DNA from: Chloroflexota bacterium
Lineage (GTDB): Bacteria > Chloroflexota > Ktedonobacteria > Ktedonobacterales > Ktedonobacteraceae
DNA: 42,593 bases
Reading direction: 5' to 3'
Assembly: GCA_005881495.1 (NCBI GenBank)
Contig: VBHI01000316.1
Location: 1 to 42,593, forward strand
The first letter of the stretch is position 1; each line of letters opens with the position of its first letter. The notes below the pieces were generated by a model, which worked only from the letters and a program-made list of their open reading frames with translations, was not told the origin of the DNA and made no database searches. Position numbers and translations under genes: made by a program. This document shows, one piece after another, positions 1-8,352 of the stretch.

Positions 1-7
1 ACACTCT

Positions 8-1222
8 ATGCCTGTATTTCTACCTCAAATTCACGCTCTTGAGAAAGCTCTACCGGTACACAATAAGCGGGATGGTGTCCGACAAGCCTCTCAGCTTCTC
101 TTGCAGCTTATCGAACAGCCTAATCTCTTCCTTGAACAGAGGATGCAGATTCTCGAGGCTCTTTATCAGCACAGTTATAGTGGTTCCGAAGAATGGCGAC
201 AAGCCTCTCAGCTTCTCTTGCAGCTAATCGAGCAGCCTAATCTCTCCCTTGAACAGAGGATGCAGATTCTCGAGGCTCTTTATCAGCACAGTTCTAGCGG
301 TTCCGAAGAATGGCGACAAGCCTCTCAGCTTCTCTTGCAATTAATCGAGCAGCCTGATCTCTCCTTCGAGCAGACTTTACACGTGGCTGAATTTCTCATT
401 CAGAAGAGTCTCAATAACTTATACCAGTCGGATCGTTCTTCGCACCTTCTTAGAGGATGGCTAAGCCGAACCCAAACATCGGTTGTTGTGGGTACTTCTG
501 CTGTGGTTATTCCCATAGCAAACTGGAGTTCGGCATTTTCATCATTTGTTGTTGATACTTTCACTGAGACCACTTCCAAGGAATCAGAAGAGCAGCGGCA
601 AGTCGCTCAACTCCTCTTAAAGCTAGCCCAGCGACCTAATCTCTCCTTCAAACAAGCATTACAGGTCTCCAGAGCTCTCTATCGATGCGAATCTAAGAAC
701 CGAGAAGAGCAGCGACAAGCCGCTCAGCACCTCTTAAAGCTAGCTCAGCAACCCAATCTCTCCTTCAAACAAGCATTACAAGCTGCTAGAACTCTTTATG
801 AGAATGCACCTATTTACTCAGAAGAAGAGCTTGTTGCTCTGCGATTACTTTGGCGTTTAGTACAAAGACAGAGCATTTCCATTGAACGGAGATTACAAGT
901 TGCTACAATACCTCTCAGTATATTCAAAAGAGAAAAGTCTTATTTAGCTATGGCAGAAGCAGTACAAATGATTCTTTCCCTGATTCCAGTAGAATTAGCA
1001 AAAAAATATCTTGCACAAAAATGGCCACCACTTCCTCTCCGTCAATATCAAATAATAGCTGATCATAGCTACAAAGTGACCGCATTAGATATTCCATATA
1101 TTATAGAGCTTGCCAATCAGGAAACTTTACCAGTGAGCATTCGAGATGAGATGTATTTGATACTCCAAAACGTGATTCCTCAGTTCGGCAACATCAGTGT
1201 ATCTGATGAGCAAATAGTCTGA
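8..1222 (+). CDS. Helical-repeat protein, probably C-terminal part of a larger protein
   Basis: The 404-residue reading frame contains at least five copies of a 39-residue amphipathic helical repeat with the core RQASQLLLQLIEQPNLS. Copies lie at residues about 25-63, 64-102, 103-141, 196-234 and 235-273, with a weaker sixth copy after that. Residues 142-195 form a non-repeat insert with a hydrophobic stretch. The pattern resembles HEAT/TPR-like solenoids found at the C-terminus of NACHT or NB-ARC proteins in this bacterial group, but no NTPase domain is visible here. The ATG lies 8 bases from the window edge and has no visible ribosome binding site, so the true start may lie upstream. No enzymatic motif is seen. 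A role as a protein-interaction scaffold is inferred. Confidence 0.6.
   Translation: MPVFLPQIHALEKALPVHNKRDGVRQASQLLLQLIEQPNLFLEQRMQILEALYQHSYSGSEEWRQASQLLLQLIEQPNLSLEQRMQILEALYQHSSSGSEEWRQASQLLLQLIEQPDLSFEQTLHVAEFLIQKSLNNLYQSDRSSHLLRGWLSRTQTSVVVGTSAVVIPIANWSSAFSSFVVDTFTETTSKESEEQRQVAQLLLKLAQRPNLSFKQALQVSRALYRCESKNREEQRQAAQHLLKLAQQPNLSFKQALQAARTLYENAPIYSEEELVALRLLWRLVQRQSISIERRLQVATIPLSIFKREKSYLAMAEAVQMILSLIPVELAKKYLAQKWPPLPLRQYQIIADHSYKVTALDIPYIIELANQETLPVSIRDEMYLILQNVIPQFGNISVSDEQIV
80..430 (+). repeat. Tandem 117-bp coding repeats (3 copies)
   Basis: Three consecutive 117-bp units start at 80, 197 and 314. The first two are almost identical at DNA level and the third diverges in its second half. 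They encode 39-residue helical repeats. Near identity at synonymous positions suggests recent duplication or gene conversion. Confidence 0.75.
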
Positions 1223-1561
1223 TTAGGCTCTATTGTAGAATTGATGAGATCAACGCAGCATTGAGCAATAGAAGCTGATCTATCTCTAAGAAAAAGATTT
1301 TGATCTGCATTAGGAAGCAATAAGTTTATATCGTTTGCTATTTGATGAAGCAAATTATACTACCTATCTTCGCTATAATAATCTCGAAGCCAGGTAGTGA
1401 ACCAGTTTACATTGAAGAGATAAAAGAAAGCTCTGCTATGGCATTGGTCTCTCGAGGTGGTTTCGCCTTTTTATCACGCGAATGATGGGTACTACATTAC
1501 AATAACTGTAAAAACACTCTTCTACTTTGCAACCCTATTATACATTCATGAAGGACAACAA
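1223..1561. other. AT-rich intergenic stretch
   Basis: No convincing coding region, RNA gene or strong hairpin was seen. The stretch separates the repeat-protein gene from a very short ORF. Confidence 0.4.
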
Positions 1562-1705
1562 ATGCAACAAATCAACGACCTGCTACAGACATTACTGCAA
1601 GTCTTAAGCCATCCAGATGGCAAGGAGTTGGAACTATCATCCCCATCACTTATGCAATTTACACTTCGTACAAAACCAAGCCCCATTGACACAAATCGCC
1701 CTTAA
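1562..1705 (+). CDS. Possible 47-residue small protein
   Basis: An ATG at 1562 follows AAGGA with about 7 bases spacing and opens a 47-residue frame starting MQQINDLLQTLLQVL. This looks like an amphipathic helix followed by a short polar tail. An in-frame ATG at 1457 would give 82 residues but has no ribosome binding site. No family is recognised. The good Shine-Dalgarno spacing is the main support, and the region around it appears degraded, so it could be a chance ORF or a remnant. Confidence 0.3.
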   Translation: MQQINDLLQTLLQVLSHPDGKELELSSPSLMQFTLRTKPSPIDTNRP

Positions 1706-1769
1706 AAAAATCTACTCTGATAAATGTTATCAAACCCTGATAATCACTACCAAACATTAGTAACTGTTG

Positions 1770-2210
1770 TTAAGATAAAACTGGCAAAGCCATTGAAACA
1801 AGAGAAAACCCCCATCTAGCAACCATCAATGAGACCAAAACTGAGAGCAAAATCGATAGACTCGAACAGTGAAAACTAGACAACATTGGACAAAAATACC
1901 ACCACTCCATGCTCAAGAGGCCCATCAAAGCAGAACATAAACCAGCCCCAAAAGGCACTATAGGTAGTTCAAATCCTCTCACTGAAATGAGCGCGTGGAG
2001 AACACCGGCGAATACCAGCGAACAAGCCCAGGCGTATCCCGTATTCGGCTCCGCACCTCTAATAGCTTTGCCATATAAATCCAAATAGGCTCCATATATA
2101 GCCCAAGGGCACCAACCATGATAGCAGAACTGACAGCACAGCCTACGATAAACAGCACTACGTAGCAAACACCAGCGAACAAAAACAGGAGTATGTAAGC
2201 CCGTTCGCAC
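1770..2210 (-). pseudogene. Frameshifted multi-TM membrane protein remnant
   Basis: Two overlapping minus-strand frames each hold half of what reads like one membrane protein. From about 2208 to 2100, one frame gives a long hydrophobic stretch (LLFLFAGVCYVVLFIVGC, then SSAIMVGALGL). From about 2110 down to 1770, the other frame continues with IYGAYLDLYGKAIRG and two or three further hydrophobic segments, ending at a TAA near 1770. A single shift near 2100 would join them. The 5' side is closed by a stop just upstream and no clear start is visible. The family is not recognised. I infer a decaying gene rather than two overlapping genes. Confidence 0.45.
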
Positions 2211-2325
2211 CCTCAATACAAGCCCCAAATAGCCCTCAAATACCCCCTTGACAGACCACGTACCTTTGTACTAACCTACAAAAAACCAACACGAAAATTC
2301 TTTCTAAACCTAGAAAAAGAGATGC

Positions 2326-4338
2326 ATGGCACTATCTTCTACCATCTTTTGCGATAGATGTGGCGCGGCCAACCGGGCACAGGCGATGTTCTGCTCCGCC
2401 TGTGGGCGCTCTTTGCACAATTCCGCCCATGGCCCAATCAGCAATACCCTCACAGGCCTGCTCGTACAGCAGCACATCCTCAAAAGGCGCTATCGCATCC
2501 TCGGTCAAATTGGCAAAGGAGGCTTCGGGGCCGTCTACAAAGCGGCCGATACACAATTTGGCAATCGACCACTCGCCATCAAGGAGATGAGCCAGAGTAA
2601 CCTTAACCCTCAAGAGCTTCACGAGGCAACCGCGGCCTTCAAACACGAGGCCCATCTGCTCGCCGGCCTGACCCATCCCAATTTGCCCCGAATCTACGAG
2701 CAATTCAGTGAAAACGGTCGCTGGTATCTCGTCATGGATTATATCGAGGGTGAAACCCTGGAGGCGAACCTGGACAAAATGGGCGGCAAACTGCCGCTGG
2801 ACAAAGTGCTCAATATTAGCGCACAACTCTCCTCAGTCCTTGAATATCTCCATTCACACCAGCCACCCATTATTTTTCGCGACCTCAAACCCGCCAATGT
2901 CATGCTCACCACTAACGGACACATCTTCCTCATCGATTTTGGCATCGCCCGCCTCTTCAAGCCAGGACAGGCGAAGGATACCACCGCGCTTGGCTCTTCT
3001 GGCTACGCCGCCCCAGAACAATACGGCAAAGCGCAGACAACTCCCCGCACCGACATCTATAGCCTGGGAGTGACCCTTCACCAGATGTTGAGCGGGGACG
3101 ACCCCACCGATTCACCATTCCATTTCGCGTCCCTGAAAACTCATGGAAGCCCTCTCCTGGCCGACCTCGAAAAGCTCATCTTGCAGATGGTAGAGGTCGA
3201 TAGCAGTAAAAGACCCGCCAGCGTCACCGAAGTGAAGCAAAAACTACAACACATCGCAACTCTCCATACTGTAGCCCAGACCAATCCCTTGCCACCAACC
3301 CTCCCACATGGCTACCAGTCAGCCTTGCCAGGCATACCGCTCGCAAGTCCTTTAGTTCCTGCCGCCAACCCATCTTCTATCGCCCCTCGCTCGAAACGTT
3401 CCACCATCCCGCAGCCGCGCAAAAACACGCTCTTCATCTGCACCGGCCATGCCAGCCGCGTCACAGCGGTAGCATGGGCGCCCAATAGCTCCCATATTGC
3501 CTCCGCCAGTTACGATAAAACGGCACGCATCTGGAATTCCAGCAACGGGCAGAATATCCACATCTACCGTCGCCATTCAGATAGAGTCAATGCCCTCTCC
3601 TGGTCGCCCGACAGCACTCGTATCGCCTCTGCCAGCGACGACCGCACCGTTCAGGTCTGGGAGACCGGCGCAAATCATCCCCTCTTTACCTTCGGTGGGC
3701 ATACCGACAAAGTCCTTGCCGTGGCCTGGTCACCCGATGGCACCCGCATCGCTTCCGCCGGCGCGGACAAAACGGTCCAGGTCTGGGAGGTCGCCACGCG
3801 GCGCGTCCTCTTCGTCTTCAACGGCCATACTGACCGCGTCACTGCCCTGACATGGTCACCCGACGGCAAGGCCATCGCTTCCGCGAGCAATGACCGCACC
3901 GTTCAGGTCTGGGAATGGGCCAAAGACACCAACCGCAACTTTTTGACCTCGTTACTCTTCCCCCAGCGCCGCGTGAATACCTACCGCGGTCATTCCCAGA
4001 AGGTAACTGGCGTTGCCTGGTCGCCTGATGGCAGGCGCATCGCCTCCACCAGCAACGACAAATCGATGCAGATCTGGGATGCCATTACCAACAGAACAGG
4101 CTTTCTCCATCGCAACTCCCTTGGCAGCATGAATAGTGTTGCCTGGTCGCCTGATAGCCGCTTCATAGCCTCGGGGGGCAACGATAAAATAATACAGGTG
4201 TGGGACGCCATCACCCGAAACTCTATCTGTGTCTACCAGGGCCATACAGGCTATGTCACCTCCATTGCCTGGTCGCCTGATCGCTCCCGTCTTGCCTCCG
4301 GCAGCGTCGATCATACCCTCCAGATATGGCAACCATAG
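2326..4338 (+). CDS. Zinc-ribbon Ser/Thr protein kinase with seven WD40 repeats
   Basis: This 670-residue protein begins with a four-cysteine zinc ribbon (CDRC at 9-12, CSAC at 23-26). A eukaryotic-like kinase domain follows at about 56-315: glycine loop GKGGFG at 63-68, lysine K86, catalytic loop FRDLKPAN (D186, N191), DFG at 204-206 and an APE-like AAPEQYG. A Pro/Ser-rich linker leads to seven WD40 repeats from about 375 to the end, enough for one closed propeller. There is no transmembrane helix, so it is predicted to be cytosolic. It probably phosphorylates Ser/Thr on partners recruited by the propeller. The HRD histidine is Phe, but the catalytic Asp is kept, so activity is expected. TTGACA at 2248-2253 is a possible -35 element. 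It lies 149 bases before a paralogue in the same direction. Confidence 0.92.
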   Translation: MALSSTIFCDRCGAANRAQAMFCSACGRSLHNSAHGPISNTLTGLLVQQHILKRRYRILGQIGKGGFGAVYKAADTQFGNRPLAIKEMSQSNLNPQELHEATAAFKHEAHLLAGLTHPNLPRIYEQFSENGRWYLVMDYIEGETLEANLDKMGGKLPLDKVLNISAQLSSVLEYLHSHQPPIIFRDLKPANVMLTTNGHIFLIDFGIARLFKPGQAKDTTALGSSGYAAPEQYGKAQTTPRTDIYSLGVTLHQMLSGDDPTDSPFHFASLKTHGSPLLADLEKLILQMVEVDSSKRPASVTEVKQKLQHIATLHTVAQTNPLPPTLPHGYQSALPGIPLASPLVPAANPSSIAPRSKRSTIPQPRKNTLFICTGHASRVTAVAWAPNSSHIASASYDKTARIWNSSNGQNIHIYRRHSDRVNALSWSPDSTRIASASDDRTVQVWETGANHPLFTFGGHTDKVLAVAWSPDGTRIASAGADKTVQVWEVATRRVLFVFNGHTDRVTALTWSPDGKAIASASNDRTVQVWEWAKDTNRNFLTSLLFPQRRVNTYRGHSQKVTGVAWSPDGRRIASTSNDKSMQIWDAITNRTGFLHRNSLGSMNSVAWSPDSRFIASGGNDKIIQVWDAITRNSICVYQGHTGYVTSIAWSPDRSRLASGSVDHTLQIWQP

Positions 4339-4487
4339 TAATACCGCACTTGACAGCTACGAAATATCCATGCTACCATGCTCAAAATATTGCACGAGCT
4401 TAAAAAGACCTATCGCAAGAGCTTCACCGTTCTATTGCGTATTCTGAAATGTATAACGTTGATGTAGTCGATAGAAGAGGATATAGA

Positions 4488-6497
4488 GTGTCTTACCCTC
4501 TTTTCTGCGTTCACTGTGGATCAGCCAATCTACCACAAGCAATCGTATGTATCCAGTGCAGGCAGTCGCCAAGGGCAAAAGCTCTGGGGGCAGCCGTTAC
4601 CAATTCCACTGGATCTCTGCCAAACAATTACCCCCTCAATCAGCGCTATCTCATTCTTGGTCAGGTCGGTATGGGCGGCATGGGAGCAGTATACAAAGCG
4701 GAAGACACGAAACTTGGTAATCGCCTGGTCGCCATCAAAGAGCTGAGCCAGAGCGACCTGAATCCGCGCGAGATCGCCCTGGCCTCCAAAGCCTTCAAAC
4801 AAGAAGCTCATATGCTGGCTGGCCTCCATCACCCCAACCTCCCTAGCATTCACGATTATTTTAATCAGGGTGGTCGCTCGTACCTCGTAATGACATTTAT
4901 CGAAGGCGAAACGCTCGAACACTACCTCAATTCAACAACAAATGGCTATCTCACCATCAAAGAAGTGCTCGATATTGGTATCCAACTGTGCACGGCTCTT
5001 GATTTCCTGCATACACGTCAACCTCCTATCATCTTCCGCGATCTCAAGCCTGCCAACATTATGCGCACACAGAACGGTCACATTTACCTGATCGACTTTG
5101 GCATCGTTCGCCGCTTCAAACCAGGACAGACCAGGGATACCCATGCCCTTGGTACGTTGGGCTACGCTGCCCCAGAACAATACGGTAGAGCACAGACAAC
5201 CCCGCGCGCTGATATTTATAGTTTAGGTGCCACCCTCCACTATTTACTTTCAGGCGACAACCCTGTCAATACCCCCTTCCGCTTCGCGTCGCTGAATTTT
5301 CAAGATCAGCCAGAACTGTTAGATCTTGAAATGCTGGTCATGCAGATGGTAGATATGGATGAGATCAAAAGACCTGGCAGCGCAGCCGCCATCAAACAGG
5401 CATTGCAGCGCATTGCCCCTCTGGAAGGCGAATACAAGCCACATGTTAACAGTACACGTCCTCAAAAAAATCCCTCACCAGCAACGAGACGCATTCACAC
5501 TCCCGGGCCTGTCTCAATGCCACTCCAGGTCTCCGCGCTCCCGCCGCAAGCCAGTTCAACTCCTTCGCGCCAGGGCGCCAGCATCTATACCTACCGCAAT
5601 TTTTGGCCCGTCAATGCTATCGCCTGGTCGCCAGATGGCAAACTCATCGCCTCCGCCAGCACAAATGTCCAGTTGTGGGAGGCCACCACCGGCAAAACCG
5701 TCTTTACCCATCGTGGACACTCAAAAACAGTTAATGCCGTGGCGTGGTCTACCGATAGGAGAACAGCGACTCCTGGACGTGGCTATCGTATCGCCTCTGG
5801 CAGCGATGATAAAACCGTACAGGTTTGGAACGCCGCTACCGGCAAAAACATCACTACATATACTGGTCATGCCCATATCCTACGCGGCGGGAGTGTAAAA
5901 GCTCTTGCCTGGTCACCTGACGGCACACTCATCGCTTCTGCCGGCCACGATAAAACCGTACAGGTTTGGCATGTCGCTACTGGAGGCAACGTCCACACCT
6001 ATCAAGGGCATGCGCACTGGCGCAAGGGCGGATCAGTCAACACACTTGTGTGGTCGCCCGATGGGCGATTCATCGCCTCTGGCAGCAACGATAAAACAGT
6101 GCAGGTTTGGGAAGCCGTCAGCGGCGCCTACGTCTTCACCTATCGCGGAGTTACCGCTGAAGTGCATGCCATTGCCTGGTCTCCCAATAGCAAGTTCATT
6201 GCCTCTGGGGATACTACTGGCAGAATTCGCATTTGGGATGTCGATACGGGGAACTACCTCCTCACCTATGTCGCCCATAGCGCCGCGGTCAGAGGTATTG
6301 ATTGGTCGCCTGATGGCAAGTACATCGCCTCCGCCAGCGATGATACAACTGTGCAGATCTGGGACGCTATTACAGGCAACCAGGTCATCACATATTCCCA
6401 GCATACCGCGAGTGTCAAAGCCGTGGCCTGGTCCCCCGATAGCAAACTGATCGCCTCCGCCAGCGAAGATAACACCGTCCAAGTCTGGCAACCATAG
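4488..6497 (+). CDS. Zinc-ribbon Ser/Thr protein kinase with seven WD40 repeats (paralogue)
   Basis: The architecture matches the upstream gene: zinc ribbon (CVHC, CIQC), kinase domain and seven C-terminal WD40 repeats. The GTG at 4488 is preferred because AGAGG ends 7 bases before it, and because it places the first cysteine seven residues from the start, as in the paralogue. An ATG at 4449 in the same frame would add 13 residues with no obvious ribosome binding site. In GTG numbering the glycine loop GMGGMG is near 61-66, the lysine near 84, the catalytic Asp in FRDLKPAN near 185 and DFG near 203. WD40 repeats 2-4 carry inserts (for example TATPGRG and AHILRGG) absent from the paralogue. 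It is predicted to be an active cytosolic kinase. The pair arose by tandem duplication followed by divergence. Confidence 0.9.
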   Translation: MSYPLFCVHCGSANLPQAIVCIQCRQSPRAKALGAAVTNSTGSLPNNYPLNQRYLILGQVGMGGMGAVYKAEDTKLGNRLVAIKELSQSDLNPREIALASKAFKQEAHMLAGLHHPNLPSIHDYFNQGGRSYLVMTFIEGETLEHYLNSTTNGYLTIKEVLDIGIQLCTALDFLHTRQPPIIFRDLKPANIMRTQNGHIYLIDFGIVRRFKPGQTRDTHALGTLGYAAPEQYGRAQTTPRADIYSLGATLHYLLSGDNPVNTPFRFASLNFQDQPELLDLEMLVMQMVDMDEIKRPGSAAAIKQALQRIAPLEGEYKPHVNSTRPQKNPSPATRRIHTPGPVSMPLQVSALPPQASSTPSRQGASIYTYRNFWPVNAIAWSPDGKLIASASTNVQLWEATTGKTVFTHRGHSKTVNAVAWSTDRRTATPGRGYRIASGSDDKTVQVWNAATGKNITTYTGHAHILRGGSVKALAWSPDGTLIASAGHDKTVQVWHVATGGNVHTYQGHAHWRKGGSVNTLVWSPDGRFIASGSNDKTVQVWEAVSGAYVFTYRGVTAEVHAIAWSPNSKFIASGDTTGRIRIWDVDTGNYLLTYVAHSAAVRGIDWSPDGKYIASASDDTTVQIWDAITGNQVITYSQHTASVKAVAWSPDSKLIASASEDNTVQVWQP

Positions 6498-6639
6498 TAG
6501 GAGCGACCCTCGTGGTTGCTTGCGTTCCCTCTTTCTCGCCATATATTGACTTTTCCTTGCACCGCTCCGCCTAAATATGTTACCTATATAGCATGGGTAA
6601 AGTCACACTCAGGAAACCGAGAGGAACAGCACAGTCAGG

Positions 6640-7055
6640 AACCCTATAGCCTAAAGGCTATGGGCTTGCGTACTGTTGAGCGTTCTAGCTCAGGCTGACG
6701 CAAGTCTGAACCTGTCCAGGCTCAGCCAGGGTCTCTCGCTTGGATACAATCAAGCAAGCCAACGGGCTACGTTACCAGAGAAATAGGTACCTTTAGATGC
6801 CTCCTCAGTCTGAAGCTCTACGGTCAAGGGTTAAACATCTGTACAGGGTGAAGGAAGTGCTCTTGACGCCAAACCTCTGATTAACATTGCCGAGAGGAGC
6901 CTGGGAGCAATCCCAGCGTCACACAGGCCCTTACGGGCACGGTTTAGCCGTTCCGTACCACAAAAACGGCTCCCCGCAAGGGGATGCAAGACGAAAGGCA
7001 GTTCTGTCTGCGGACAGCCTTTCTTTCCTCCCGCCCCGTGAACGGAGGCGGGCAT
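6640..7055. mobile_element. Hairpin-rich non-coding element, IS200/IS605-like non-autonomous element or omega-RNA candidate
   Basis: About 415 bases without a convincing ORF are packed with perfect hairpins. At the left edge is CCCTATAGCC/GGCTATGGG (6642-6664). Next come CTTGCGT/ACGCAAG (6665-6704, with an inner TGAGC/GCTCA stem) and CTGGGA-GCAA-TCCCAG (6901-6916). Then follow CCCC-GCAA-GGGG (6972-6983), GAAAGGC/GCCTTTC with inner TGTC-TGCG-GACA (6993-7023), and at the right edge CCCGCC-CCG-TGAA-CGG-A-GGCGGG (7030-7052). Subterminal hairpins at both ends and no transposase fit a non-autonomous IS200/IS605-type element. GNRA tetraloops argue that the middle is a folded RNA. Guide (omega) RNAs linked to IscB/TnpB, including HEARO-type RNAs, are known to be abundant in Ktedonobacter. 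This identity is inferred, not shown. Confidence 0.5.
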
Positions 7056-7071
7056 CCAGAAAGGATTCTTG

Positions 7072-8217
7072 GTGAATTTCGATCTCGACGAAGAGCAAGC
7101 AGAGATCCGTGACATAGTCCGTCGCTTCACCGAACGTCATATCACACCCTACGCCGAAACATGGGACGAGCTTAACCACTTCCCAAGAGAAGTCTATACC
7201 CTTATGGCCGAACTCGGCCTCATGGGCATGACCACCCCCGAAGAGTATGGCGGCAGTGCACTCAGCCGCCTCTCTGGCGCGCTGGTCTACGAAGAACTGG
7301 CCAGGGGTGAGATGGCTACCTCCGTCGGACTTTCGGTTCAAAACATGGTCGCAGGCTCAATCGCCCGTTTTGGCAACGCAGAGCAAATACAGCGTTGGGT
7401 CACCAGGCTGGCCTCCGGCGAGTTACTGGGAGCCTTCTCCCTGAGCGAAACCGCCTCAGGCTCAGACGCCGCCAGCCTGCAGTGTCGCGCAGAGAACCAG
7501 GGCAATTCCTACCTCCTTAATGGCTCAAAAACGTGGGTGACCAACGGCGGCGAGGCCGATGTTTATTTGCTCATGGCCCGCACCAGCGCCGGAAAGGGCG
7601 CGTCGGGTATAAGCTGTTTCGTCATCGAGAAGGGGACGCCAGGCTTCTCCTTTGGCAAAACAGAGCGCAAAATGGGCCTGCACTCATCTCCAACCCGCGA
7701 ACTCATCTTCGAAAATTGCCAAATTCCCGCTTTCAACCGCCTCGGCGATGAAGGCCAGGGCTTCAAAATTGCCCTCTCTTCCCTGGACGGCGGGCGTGTC
7801 AATATTGGCGCAGTGGCCGTTGGTGTCGCCCAGGCAGCCTTCGACATTGCCTGCAACTATGCGCGAGAGCGCCAGCAATTCGGCCATCCTATCGGTGCAT
7901 TCCAGGGCATTCAATTTATACTCGCCGACATGGCCATGAAAATCGAAGCCGCCCGCCTGCTCGTCTACGAGGCAGCCTACCGGCTCGATACCGGCCAGAG
8001 CGCAAGCATGTATGCCTCCATGGCCAAGTGTTTCGCCACCGATACAGCTATGGAGGTCACGACCAACGCAGTACAGGTCCTCGGCGGCGCCGGCTACGTC
8101 CGCGATTATCCCGTCGAGCGCTACATGCGCGATGTAAAGGTATCACAAATATTTGAGGGCACCAACCAGATTCAGCGCATCGTTATCGCCCGCTCCCTAC
8201 TAGGCAATTTGCGCTAA
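7072..8217 (+). CDS. Acyl-CoA dehydrogenase
   Basis: This is a full-length FAD-dependent acyl-CoA dehydrogenase of about 381 residues. It catalyses alpha,beta-desaturation of an acyl-CoA thioester and passes electrons to electron-transfer flavoprotein. The N-terminus MNFDLDEEQAEIRD, the FAD/substrate segment FSLSETASGSDAAS and the C-terminal IFEGTNQIQR are classic. The Glu in that last motif, about residue 362, is the usual catalytic base of short-chain enzymes. The GTG at 7072 is preferred: AGGA sits 6 bases upstream and the first residues then match the family. A TTG at 7069 is the alternative. The ribosome binding site lies only a few bases after the right hairpin of the preceding non-coding element, so promoter supply may depend on it. 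Chain-length preference cannot be read. Confidence 0.93.
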   Translation: MNFDLDEEQAEIRDIVRRFTERHITPYAETWDELNHFPREVYTLMAELGLMGMTTPEEYGGSALSRLSGALVYEELARGEMATSVGLSVQNMVAGSIARFGNAEQIQRWVTRLASGELLGAFSLSETASGSDAASLQCRAENQGNSYLLNGSKTWVTNGGEADVYLLMARTSAGKGASGISCFVIEKGTPGFSFGKTERKMGLHSSPTRELIFENCQIPAFNRLGDEGQGFKIALSSLDGGRVNIGAVAVGVAQAAFDIACNYARERQQFGHPIGAFQGIQFILADMAMKIEAARLLVYEAAYRLDTGQSASMYASMAKCFATDTAMEVTTNAVQVLGGAGYVRDYPVERYMRDVKVSQIFEGTNQIQRIVIARSLLGNLR

Positions 8218-8220
8218 TAT

Positions 8221-8330
8221 ACTCGTCGGAACCCAATTTATCGCACCCTATTCACCTTGGGTGTATGAACTGGCCGTAGGGGCCGATTTATCGCGCCCAG
8301 CGCCGATTTATCGGCCCCCGTGGCTTTTCC
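8221..8330. repeat. Short CCGATTTATCG repeats between convergent genes
   Basis: The gap between the acyl-CoA dehydrogenase and hydrolase genes contains three near-copies of a CC(G/A)ATTTATCG motif, at about 8233, 8283 and 8303. The last forms the perfect palindrome GCCGATTTATCGGC, followed by C-rich sequence. It could act as a two-way terminator or belong to a dispersed repeat family. Confidence 0.4.
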
Positions 8331-8352
8331 ACTCTCCTAACTATTTGTAATC

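Noticed and set aside
2332..4332. Several long antisense and alternate-frame ORFs across the kinase and WD40 regions
   Set aside because: They lie wholly inside well-supported kinase genes, lack ribosome binding sites, and arise from the repetitive GC-rich WD40 codons.
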